A stretch of DNA of 64,000 nucleotides, taken from Demequina litoralis (GTDB taxonomy: Bacteria > Actinomycetota > Actinomycetes > Actinomycetales > Demequinaceae). The stretch covers positions 62,001-126,000 of the forward strand of contig NZ_JAUHPW010000005.1 of the NCBI RefSeq assembly GCF_030418455.1, written 5' to 3'. This document shows positions 1-6,928 of this stretch, in pieces. Numbering within the stretch: position 1 is the stretch's first letter; each line of letters begins with the position of its first letter. The notes beneath the pieces were generated by a model, which saw nothing but the letters and a program-made list of their open reading frames with translations, was not told the DNA's origin and searched no databases. Position numbers and translations under genes: made by a program.

Positions 1-1305
1 CGCACCGAGGTCGTTGTCGCGCTCGGCGCGCTGCACGGCCGCGTCGATCGCGTCGGGCACGCTGTCGGTCGAGGTGACCCGGTCCTCGCCGAACACGGCG
101 ATGGCGATCCGCTCGAGCTCCTCGACGGGGATGGCCCGCGGCGACGGCGAGGCGGTGACGACGACGTGCGCGAGCGCGGGCTCGAGCGCCGCGAGGATGC
201 CCTCGGCGTCCTTGTCGGCGAGCACGCCTACGACGCCCACGAGCGTCTCGAACGCGAAGGACTCGTCGAGCGCGTCCACCATGGCGTCGATGCCGTGCGG
301 GTTGTGCGCGGCGTCGACGAGGATGAGCGGCGACGTCCGGACCGCCTCGAGGCGGCCGGGCGAGCTCACCTGCGCGAAGCCGGCCTCGACGGCCTCCCCC
401 GACAGGGCCGCGGGCTCGCCTCCCGCGGCGAGCAGCAGCTCGACCGCGGCGAGGGCGAGCAGCGCGTTGTGAGCCTGGTGGGCGCCGTAGAGCGGCACGA
501 AGATGTCGGCGTACGTGGCGGCGGGCGTGCGCAGCGTGACGAGCTGGCCGCCGACGCCGGGCTGACGCTCCCTCACCTCGAGGGCCTCGCCCTCCCAGTA
601 GGCGCGCGCGCCGCGCTCGGCGATCGCGGACTCGAGGACGGGCACCACGGAGTCGGACTGCTCGGCGATGACGGTCGCGGCGCCGTCCTTGATGATCCCC
701 GACTTCTCCGCCGCGATATCGACGAGCGAGTCGCCCAGCCACTGCTGGTGGTCGAGGCCGATGGGCGTGATGACGGACACCTCGCCGTCGACCACGTTGG
801 TGGCGTCCCACACGCCGCCCATGCCGACCTCGACGACCGCGACGTCGACCGGCGCGTCCGCGAAGGCCGCGAGGGCGAGGACCGTGAGGACCTCGAAGAA
901 GCTCATGCGTGGCCCGCCGGCCTCGACCGAGCGTGCGTCGACCATGTGGATGATCGGCGCGACGTCGAGCCACAGGCGCACGAAGTCCTCGCGCTCGATG
1001 GGCTCGCCGTCGATCTGGATCCGCTCGCGCACGGTCGTGAGGTGAGGCGACGTGAACAGCCCGGTGCGCAGCCCGTGCTCGCGCACGAGCGACTCGGTCA
1101 TGCGCGCGGTCGAGGTCTTGCCGTTGGTGCCGGTGAGGTGGACCACCTTGTACGCCTGCTGAGGGCTGCCGAGGAGGTCGCACGCGTCGCGGACGCGGTC
1201 GATCGTGGGTTCGAAGTCGTGCTCGGGGTTGCGGGAGACGATGTGCGCGTAGATCTCGCGCTCGGCCTCCTCGAGGCTCAGGCCGCCGAGGTCAAGGTCG
1301 GTCAT
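1..1305 (-). CDS. folC: FolC paralogue (Mur-ligase fold folylpolyglutamate/dihydrofolate synthase), 3' end outside window
   Basis: The gene reads on the minus strand from ATG at 1305 and is still open at base 1, so about 435 N-terminal residues are seen and the C-terminus is missing. Read by eye, it begins MTDLDLGGLSLEEAEREIYAH and carries the nucleotide-binding loop HLTGTNGKTST, the folate-binding stretch GLFTSPHLTTVRERI, the metal-binding region EVGMGGVWDATN, and DAAHNPHG in the C-terminal part. These are the hallmarks of FolC, an ATP-dependent cytosolic enzyme that adds glutamate to (dihydro)folate or joins dihydropteroate to glutamate. The next gene, on the same strand, is a second full-length FolC with nearly the same motif set, so this is a tandem paralogue pair. 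A hairpin separates the two. Which copy does dihydrofolate synthesis and which polyglutamylation cannot be told from sequence alone. Confidence 0.9.
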   Translation of the reverse strand, partial: MTDLDLGGLSLEEAEREIYAHIVSRNPEHDFEPTIDRVRDACDLLGSPQQAYKVVHLTGTNGKTSTARMTESLVREHGLRTGLFTSPHLTTVRERIQIDGEPIEREDFVRLWLDVAPIIHMVDARSVEAGGPRMSFFEVLTVLALAAFADAPVDVAVVEVGMGGVWDATNVVDGEVSVITPIGLDHQQWLGDSLVDIAAEKSGIIKDGAATVIAEQSDSVVPVLESAIAERGARAYWEGEALEVRERQPGVGGQLVTLRTPAATYADIFVPLYGAHQAHNALLALAAVELLLAAGGEPAALSGEAVEAGFAQVSSPGRLEAVRTSPLILVDAAHNPHGIDAMVDALDESFAFETLVGVVGVLADKDAEGILAALEPALAHVVVTASPSPRAIPVEELERIAIAVFGEDRVTSTDSVPDAIDAAVQRAERDNDLGA

Positions 1306-1335
1306 GGCTCAAGTGTGTCACGCCGCGCCCGGCCC

Positions 1336-1365
1336 GCCGCCGCATCGTCCGCACGATGCGGCGGC
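1336..1365. terminator. Perfect 13-bp hairpin between the folC paralogues
   Basis: Arms GCCGCCGCATCGT (1336-1348) and ACGATGCGGCGGC (1353-1365) are perfectly complementary around the tetraloop CCGC. There is no T-run, as is common for actinobacterial intrinsic terminators. It sits just after the stop of the 1373-2905 gene and before the next start, both on the minus strand. The stem contains CGCATCGTCC, the 10-mer repeated throughout the window. Confidence 0.65.
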
Positions 1366-1372
1366 CCGATCG

Positions 1373-2905
1373 CTAGGCCGGGACCGCGCCCGTGTCGCCC
1401 GTGTCCTCGACGGGGACGTCGGCGGCGTCCGCCGCCGCGACCACGGTCTCGGCGTCGACCGTGGCGGGCATGTGGGTCGCCTGCAGGTGGCGGCGCGCCT
1501 CGGCGACGAGGGTGATCGAGCCGGCGATGAGCACGCCGCCCTCGCCCTCGGCCTCCGGGGCGAGCGTGGTCGCCATCTGCACGGCGTCGGGGACGGACGG
1601 CGCGACGCGCACGCGGTCGGCCCCGAAGATGGTGCGGGCGCGCTCGGCGAGCACCTCCGCGTCGGAGGCGCGACGCGACGTGGTCTGCGTGATGACCACC
1701 TCGTCGATGAGCCCCGCGAGGCCGGTGAGGATGCCCTCGGAGTCCTTGTCCGCGAGCACCGCGACCACGCCGACCAGACGGTCGAAGTCGAAGGTCTCAC
1801 GGAGCGTGTCGGCGAGCGCGGCGATGCCGTGAGGGTTGTGCGCGGCGTCGACGATGACGGTCGGCTCGGCGGACACGACCTCCATGCGGCCGGGCGAGGT
1901 CGCGCCGGCGAAGCCGCGGGCCACCGCGGGGAGGCTGAGCGCGCGAGGCACGCCGGCGCCGATGAACGCCTCGCACGCGGACAGCGCGATGAGGGCGTTC
2001 TGCGCCTGGAACTCGCCGTGCAGCGGCACGAACACGTCGACATAGTTGCGCGACGCGGTGTGCATCGTCACCACCTGGCCGCCGGGGACGATGCGCCGGT
2101 CGGACACCGACATGTGCGCGCCCTCCCAGAACACCGAGGCCTGGCGCTGGGCGGCCGCGGCGACGATGATCTGGGCGGCCTCGTCGCGCTGGAGCGCGCT
2201 CACGACGGTCGCGCCGGGCTTGATGACGCCGGACTTCTCGTGCGCGACGCCGGGCAGGCCGCCGGTGAAGTACTTGTCGTGGTCGAGCGCCATCGGGGTG
2301 AGCACCGCGATGCGGCCGTCCGCGACGTTGGTGGCGTCGCGGAGTCCGCCGATGCCGACCTCGAGGACGAGCGCGTCGACGCCCGCGTCCGCGTAGGCGA
2401 CGAAGCCCAGGACGGTGAGCACCTCGAAGAAGCTCATGCGCGGGCCGCCGCGCTGGAGCGACGCCTGATCGACCGCGTGGATCGCGGGCGAGATCTGCTG
2501 CCACAGGCGCACGAGGGCGTCCTGCGGCAGCGGCGCGCCGTCGATCATGATGCGCTCGCGCAGCGTGGTGAGGTGCGGCGAGGTGAACAGGCCCGTGCTG
2601 AGGCCGTGGGCGCGCAGCAGGGATTCGATCATGCGGCTGGTCGAGGTCTTCCCGTTGGTGCCGGTGACATGGATGATGTCGAGCGAGCGATGCGGATCGC
2701 CGAGCAGCGACAGCGCCTGCGTGACGCGCAGGAGCTTGGCCTCGTGGTCGGCCTCGGGGGTGCGGGCGAAGATGTGCGCGTCGATCTCGCGCTCGGCCTC
2801 GGAGAGGCTCAGTTCGGGGAAGACATCCGTTGTCACGAGGGTCAATTGTGCGGCACGTTCCGAGGTGCTCGTGACACCTTTCGAGGCCCTTCTCGCGGAA
2901 GCCAT
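1373..2905 (-). CDS. folC: FolC (bifunctional folylpolyglutamate synthase/dihydrofolate synthase)
   Basis: About 510 residues. Visible motifs in order: HVTGTNGKTST P-loop (near residue 85), GLFTSPHLTTLRERI, EVGIGGLRDATNV with the metal-site glutamate, ALDHDKYF, SPGRMEVV, and DAAHNPHGI (near residue 355) of the C-terminal Rossmann domain. The family makes dihydrofolate and/or polyglutamylated folates in the cytosol. Starts at 2911 and 2905 are both possible; the second ATG has GAGAGG seven bases upstream and is preferred. A GTG at 2836 would give a shorter N-terminus without a good ribosome site. The C-terminal ~30 residues (VVAAADAADVPVEDTGDTGAVPA) are low-complexity and acidic. The protein is clearly homologous to its downstream neighbour, so one may have specialised. 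Confidence 0.92.
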   Translation of the reverse strand: MASARRASKGVTSTSERAAQLTLVTTDVFPELSLSEAEREIDAHIFARTPEADHEAKLLRVTQALSLLGDPHRSLDIIHVTGTNGKTSTSRMIESLLRAHGLSTGLFTSPHLTTLRERIMIDGAPLPQDALVRLWQQISPAIHAVDQASLQRGGPRMSFFEVLTVLGFVAYADAGVDALVLEVGIGGLRDATNVADGRIAVLTPMALDHDKYFTGGLPGVAHEKSGVIKPGATVVSALQRDEAAQIIVAAAAQRQASVFWEGAHMSVSDRRIVPGGQVVTMHTASRNYVDVFVPLHGEFQAQNALIALSACEAFIGAGVPRALSLPAVARGFAGATSPGRMEVVSAEPTVIVDAAHNPHGIAALADTLRETFDFDRLVGVVAVLADKDSEGILTGLAGLIDEVVITQTTSRRASDAEVLAERARTIFGADRVRVAPSVPDAVQMATTLAPEAEGEGGVLIAGSITLVAEARRHLQATHMPATVDAETVVAAADAADVPVEDTGDTGAVPA

Positions 2906-2911
2906 CGACAT

Positions 2912-3207
2912 GCCTCTCTACCAGGCATATCACCCCTATTTCGGCCGTGTTTCGGGACGATGCGCGACACGCCCGGGCGCGACACGCCGCGCGGCGCGTC
3001 GGAAGGGTCGCGGGACGGGCGCGGCGGCGTCCGCCGGGAGGCCGTCTGGGAGCGCCCGGGGCGCCCCTCACGCGCCGCGGCCCTCCACCTGAGAGCGCGC
3101 ACGGCGCACCGCATCGTCCCCGGCCGTCGGCCCGACGATCCGGACCAATCGCACATCCCCATACCTAGCAGGCAACACGCAGATTCGGGACCGTGTGAGG
3201 TTTCCCC
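2912..3207. other. Intergenic region with repeated CGACACGCC boxes
   Basis: No gene is supported here. The stretch holds GGACGATGCG at 2955-2964, two closely spaced CGACACGCC boxes just after it, and a copy of CGCATCGTCC at 3110-3119. The same CGACACGCC/GGCGTGTCG box recurs in other intergenic gaps of the window (near 5930, 6865, 22735, 22755, 24432, 42355 and 48372). The region must also hold the minus-strand promoter of folC, which I could not place. Confidence 0.5.
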
Positions 3208-3236
3208 GTGACACGCATCGTCGGGTGCATTATCTT
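3208..3236 (+). promoter_or_regulatory. Housekeeping-type promoter for the DUF2510 gene
   Basis: GTGACA at 3208-3213 and TATCTT at 3231-3236 are separated by 17 bases, a good sigma-70 (RpoD/HrdB-like) match in very GC-rich surroundings. Transcription would start near 3243, leaving a leader of about 30 bases before the GTG at 3273. Confidence 0.5.
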
Positions 3237-3272
3237 GTCCCGACGGTTGTCGCACATGCTGAGGGGGATTGC

Positions 3273-3938
3273 GTGACCGAGTCGATGGAGCCTGCCCACG
3301 GCCTGCCGGTCGCGGGTTGGTACGTGGACCCGCTGGATGCGGGTGTGCTGCGCTATTGGGACGGCGCCGCCTGGACCGCGCACGCGCGGCCCGTGGAGGA
3401 CGAGCCGGAGCCCGAGCGCGCCCCGAAGCACCGGCTCGGGCTGGCCGCCGTCCTCGGCATCATCGCCTCGACCGCCCTGCTGGGCGTCGCGCTCGTCGCC
3501 ATCGCCGCGCTCGCCCAGCGGGAGGCCATGGCCGCGGACGATGCGACCGACCGCGTCGTGGTCGAGACCACGACCGCGCAGACCGCGGCGGAGCCCGCCG
3601 CGCCGAGCGGCAGGACCCTGGCCAAGCGCGCGCGGCGCGATCTCGAGGAGCTGGGCGTCACCGTGGTGACGGCCTTCGCGGACCGGCCGGACGCGACCGT
3701 CGACGTCACGCAGGTGGACGGCGACTACGTGGTGCTCGCCGACGGCACGGAGTACGCGCGCATCGAGGTCGCGGAGGGCGTCGAGCTCGGCGACTTCGTC
3801 GCAGGCGGCGCCGACTCCTTCTGCGTCTGGGTCACCACCCCCGCCAACGGCAAGGTGGCGCACTGGTCGCCGCTGGACGTCGCGGACGAGGACGGGCGCG
3901 TCGACCGCTCGGGCGGCTGCGCGGACGTCGTCCGCTGA
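3273..3938 (+). CDS. DUF2510 domain single-pass membrane protein
   Basis: 221 residues from GTG 3273, chosen because GAGGGGG lies just upstream. Near the N-terminus is the DUF2510 signature GWYVDPLDAGVLRYWDGAAWT (about residues 16-36), a short domain common in actinobacterial membrane proteins. A linker rich in charge precedes one hydrophobic helix (LGLAAVLGIIASTALLGVALVAIAAL, about residues 58-83). The remaining ~130 residues should lie outside the membrane and include one region that looks like a small beta-rich domain with two cysteines (SFCVWV and GGCADVV), which could form a disulfide. No catalytic motif is visible, and the function is unknown. It ends three bases from the stop of the convergent cysteine synthase gene. 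Confidence 0.8.
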   Translation: MTESMEPAHGLPVAGWYVDPLDAGVLRYWDGAAWTAHARPVEDEPEPERAPKHRLGLAAVLGIIASTALLGVALVAIAALAQREAMAADDATDRVVVETTTAQTAAEPAAPSGRTLAKRARRDLEELGVTVVTAFADRPDATVDVTQVDGDYVVLADGTEYARIEVAEGVELGDFVAGGADSFCVWVTTPANGKVAHWSPLDVADEDGRVDRSGGCADVVR

Positions 3939-3941
3939 CGG

Positions 3942-4859
3942 TCAGGCCTGCTCCCCCGCCGTGTCGAACAGCGGGGTCGAGAGGTAGCGGTCCCCGCGGT
4001 CGCACGCGATGAACACCACGGTCGAGCCGGGTTCCTCGGCGGCGATCTCGAGGGCGATCGCGGCGGCGCCTCCCGAGCTCATGCCCACGAGCAGGCCCTC
4101 GCGGCGCGCGAGCGCGCGGGTGGTCTCGACCGCGCGCTCCTGCGTGACGGTCCGGACCTCGGCGATGTGCGTGGGGTCGAACACGCGGGGCAGGTACTCC
4201 GGCGGCCACGCGCGGATCCCCGGGATGGCGGCGCCGGGCGCGGGCTGGATGCCGATGACCCGCACGCGCGGGGCGATCGCGTGGAGCCCGCGGGACAGCC
4301 CCGTCACGGTGCCGGTGGTGCCCATCGAGGACACCACGTGGGTGACCGTGCCCTGGGTCTGCTCCCAGATCTCGGGGCCGGTCGCGAGCTCGTGCGCGCG
4401 GGGGTTGGCGGGGTTGGCGAACTGGTCGAGGCGCACCGCGCCAGTGTCGCGCGAGATCTGCTCGGCGGTGTCGCGGGCGAGCTCCATGCCGCCCTCCTTG
4501 TCGGTCTCGACCACCTCGGCGCCGTAGGCGGTCATCGACAGCGACCGCTCGCGCGAGGAGCCCGCCGGCATCACCAGGATCATCCGGTAGCCCTTGACGG
4601 CGGCCGCGGCGGCGAGCGCGATCCCGGTGTTGCCGCTGGTCGCCTCGACCAGCGTCGCACCAGGGGCGATGCGGCCGTCCTGCTCGGCGGCGGCGATCAT
4701 GGAGAAGGCGGGCCGGTCCTTGACCGAGCCGGCGGGGTTGTCCCCCTCGAGCTTGGCGAGCACCATGCCGCCGCCGTCGACGGGCAGGCGCTGGAGGCGG
4801 ACGACGGGCGTGCGTCCGACGAGGTCGGCGATGGTCGGCGGCGCGTACGGGGTCACCAT
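3942..4859 (-). CDS. cysM: Cysteine synthase (PLP-dependent, CysM/CysK type)
   Basis: 305 residues, close to the length of CysM-type enzymes. It has the PLP lysine in NPAGSVKDRPA (about residue 47), the substrate loop EATSGNTGIALA, the phosphate-binding loop SSMGTTGTVTGLSRGL and the late motif GMSSGGAAAIAL. The C-terminal CDRGDRYLSTPLF matches the CysM subgroup better than CysK. The enzyme makes cysteine from O-acetylserine (or O-phosphoserine) and sulfide or thiosulfate in the cytosol. It converges with the DUF2510 gene with only a three-base gap, and its start lies about 70 bases from the divergent aminotransferase class IV gene, so the two share a short promoter region. The exact donor is not resolved. 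Confidence 0.9.
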   Translation of the reverse strand: MVTPYAPPTIADLVGRTPVVRLQRLPVDGGGMVLAKLEGDNPAGSVKDRPAFSMIAAAEQDGRIAPGATLVEATSGNTGIALAAAAAVKGYRMILVMPAGSSRERSLSMTAYGAEVVETDKEGGMELARDTAEQISRDTGAVRLDQFANPANPRAHELATGPEIWEQTQGTVTHVVSSMGTTGTVTGLSRGLHAIAPRVRVIGIQPAPGAAIPGIRAWPPEYLPRVFDPTHIAEVRTVTQERAVETTRALARREGLLVGMSSGGAAAIALEIAAEEPGSTVVFIACDRGDRYLSTPLFDTAGEQA

Positions 4860-4927
4860 GCGCCCATCATGCCCGTGACCTTGCGCTTTCGTCCCGCACC
4901 CGCGCTACGGTGGCCGAGGAGGTGCCC

Positions 4928-5818
4928 ATGCCCACGCTTGTCGTCTGCGCCGCTCCGGTCGCAGGAATGCCCGGATGCCGCGCCGAGCTCGTCGACCCCG
5001 ACGCCCCCATCGCGACCGCCACCGACGCGGGCCTCACCCGCGGCGACGGGGTGTTCGAGACGGTCGGCGTGCACGACGGTCGGATGCACGATCTCGAGCC
5101 GCACCTCGAGCGCCTCGCACAGTCGGCGTCGATGCTCGACCTGCCGGCGCCGGACCTCGGCGCGATGCGCGACGCCATCGCGCTCGCCGTGCGGTCGCTG
5201 CTCGAGTCGCTGCCGGCGACTCCCCCGACCGCGCTGGCGAAGGTGGTCTACACGCGCGGACCGGAGCACGGCCCGCAGGCGGGACGCCCCACCGGCTACG
5301 TCTACGCGGACGTATTCCCCGACGTCACCCGGCAGCGCACCGAGGGCGTCGCGGTCGTCACGCTCACGCGCGGCTACCCGCACGCCATCGGGGCGAAGGC
5401 CCCGTGGCTGCTCGTGGGCGCGAAGACGCTGTCCTACGCGGTCAACATGGCCGCCGAGCGTCACGTCAAGGCGCTGGGGCTCGACGACGCGATCCTCACC
5501 TCCACCGACGGGTACGTGCTCGAGGCCCCCCGCGCGACCGTGCTCGTCCGGCTCGGCGACGAGATCGTGACGCCCGCGGCCGAGGGCGGTCTGCTCCACG
5601 GCACCGCGCAGCGCGCGGCCTTCGAGTCCTTCACGGCCCGCGGCTTCGCGTGCTCGTACCGCGACCTGACCGTCGCCGAGCTCGAGGCGGCCGACCACGT
5701 GTGGCTCACCGACTCGGTGCAGCTGCTGCGCCCGATCCGCGAGCTCGACGGGCGCATGCTCGTGGTCGACCGCGGCCTCACGGACGGCGTCAACGCCGAC
5801 CTGCTGGCCGCCGGCTGA
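4928..5818 (+). CDS. pabC: Class IV aminotransferase-fold protein, likely aminodeoxychorismate lyase
   Basis: 296 residues from ATG 4928, selected because GAGGAGG ends a few bases before it. It shows the fold-type IV PLP pattern: TRGDGVFETVGVHDG near the N-terminus, the PLP lysine in VGAKTLSYAVNM, the glutamate loop EAPRATVLVRLGDEIVTP, and GLLHGTAQRA before the C-terminal domain. Members convert 4-amino-4-deoxychorismate to p-aminobenzoate, or act as branched-chain or D-amino acid aminotransferases. The PabC assignment rests on general resemblance and fits nearby folate genes (two folC), though those lie on the other strand. A 4 x 9-bp tandem repeat follows the stop. Confidence 0.75.
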   Translation: MPTLVVCAAPVAGMPGCRAELVDPDAPIATATDAGLTRGDGVFETVGVHDGRMHDLEPHLERLAQSASMLDLPAPDLGAMRDAIALAVRSLLESLPATPPTALAKVVYTRGPEHGPQAGRPTGYVYADVFPDVTRQRTEGVAVVTLTRGYPHAIGAKAPWLLVGAKTLSYAVNMAAERHVKALGLDDAILTSTDGYVLEAPRATVLVRLGDEIVTPAAEGGLLHGTAQRAAFESFTARGFACSYRDLTVAELEAADHVWLTDSVQLLRPIRELDGRMLVVDRGLTDGVNADLLAAG

Positions 5819-5821
5819 CTC

Positions 5822-5857
5822 CCCCGTTGACCCCGTTGACCCCGTTGACCCCGTTGA
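5822..5857. repeat. Tandem repeat, 4 x 9 bp (CCCCGTTGA)
   Basis: Four perfect head-to-tail copies of CCCCGTTGA start four bases after the pabC stop and are followed by a partial fifth. It is a simple-sequence tract in the gap between convergent genes, and copy number could vary between strains. Confidence 0.9.
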
Positions 5858-5967
5858 CCCCTCCACGCGGGTGAGGCACTCCTCCACACGAACCGCCCGA
5901 TGTGAGCGGGCACATGGTCGGGATGGGGCGTGTCGCGGGCGTGTCGTGTGGAGAGGTCCCCGGGTGG

Positions 5968-6792
5968 CTACTCCCCGGTCTCGACGGGACGGCCCTGGTG
6001 CGCCCACGCGGACCACGAGCCGGGGTACAGCGCGGCCGTGAACCCGGCGATCTCGAGCGCCGCGATCTGGTGCGCCGCCGTAACGCCGGAGCCGCAGTAC
6101 ACGGCCACCTCGGACCTGCCGTCCACACCCAGCTGCGCGAAGCGCGCCTCGAGCTCCGCGGCCGCGAGGAAGGTGCCCCCGGCGCCGACGTTCTCGCTGG
6201 TAGGCGCGTTGACGGCTCCCGGGATGTGGCCCGCGACGGGGTCCATCGGCTCGATCTCGCCGCGGAACCTCTCCCCCGCCCGCGCGTCGAGAAGGAGGCC
6301 ACGCGCGGGCCAGGCCGCCGCATCGTCCGCCTCGATGACGGGCATGCCGTCCCAGCCCAGGCCGATCGAGCCGGGCTCGGGCGCGACGGCACCGGTCTCG
6401 ACCGGCAGGCCGGCGAGGACCCACGCGGCGTAGCCGCCGTCGAGGATCCGCACGTCCACCCCGGCGTGGCGCAGCAGCCACCACGCGCGGGCGGCGCCGA
6501 AGCCGTGGCCGGCGTCGTAGACCACGACCGCGTCGCCGTCGTTGAGACCCCACGCCCGGGCGGAGGCCTCGAGCGCGTCCCGCGAGGGCAGCGGATGCCG
6601 GCCGCGGGTCGGCTCGCCGATGTCCGCGAGCTCGGTGTCGAGGTCGACGTACGCGGCACCGGGAAGGTGGCCTTCCGCGTGCTCATCGGCGCCGTTGGGC
6701 TTCGTGAGCGCCCACCGCACGTCGAGCAGGCGCGGCGGCGTGGACGATGCGAGGGCCAAGGCGAGCTCGGCGGGCGAGATGAGCACGGTCAC
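5968..6792 (-). CDS. sseA: Thiosulfate/3-mercaptopyruvate sulfurtransferase (two rhodanese domains)
   Basis: 274 residues from GTG 6792, chosen because GGAGAGG lies about seven bases upstream. It has two rhodanese-like domains: an inactive N-terminal one (LLDVRWALTKPNG ... GHLPGAAYVDLDTEL ... VVVYDAGHGFGAARAWWLL) and a catalytic C-terminal one (GLLLDARAGERFRGEIEP ... GHIPGAVNAPTSENV ... VAVYCGSGVTAAHQIAAL). The active-site cysteine is in YCGSGVTA; the CGSGVT loop resembles mercaptopyruvate sulfurtransferases. It moves sulfur from thiosulfate or 3-mercaptopyruvate to thiophilic acceptors. The gene follows ileS on the same strand, and its ribosome site lies in one arm of a 14-bp inverted repeat (6798-6911). 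Confidence 0.9.
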   Translation of the reverse strand: MTVLISPAELALALASSTPPRLLDVRWALTKPNGADEHAEGHLPGAAYVDLDTELADIGEPTRGRHPLPSRDALEASARAWGLNDGDAVVVYDAGHGFGAARAWWLLRHAGVDVRILDGGYAAWVLAGLPVETGAVAPEPGSIGLGWDGMPVIEADDAAAWPARGLLLDARAGERFRGEIEPMDPVAGHIPGAVNAPTSENVGAGGTFLAAAELEARFAQLGVDGRSEVAVYCGSGVTAAHQIAALEIAGFTAALYPGSWSAWAHQGRPVETGE

Positions 6793-6797
6793 GCGTC

Positions 6798-6911
6798 GAC
6801 CTCTCCACGCAGGCCTGGGTCGCACAGCCTCCTGCGGCACGATGCGCGCCCGACACTCCGACGACACGCCCGCATCGAGGTGGAGGAGCGCATCACGTGC
6901 GTGGAGAGGTC
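6798..6911 (-). promoter_or_regulatory. Long-range hairpin sequestering the sseA ribosome site
   Basis: The minus-strand transcript from the ileS end into sseA reads GACCTCTCCACGCA (6911 to 6898), then 86 bases, then TGCGTGGAGAGGTC (6811 to 6798). The two arms are perfectly complementary over 14 bases, and the second contains the GGAGAGG Shine-Dalgarno of sseA, whose GTG is at 6792. Pairing would block initiation. A near-copy of the first arm (GGACCTCTCCACA in minus sense, near 5961-5949) follows the sseA stop and could compete for the same site. Confidence 0.5.
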
Positions 6912-6928
6912 CACGCGGCGAACGGGAG

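Noticed and set aside
166..3211. Long plus-strand open frames over the folC genes
   Set aside because: They are Arg/Asp/Gly-rich shadows of the minus-strand folC genes with no ribosome site or domain motif.
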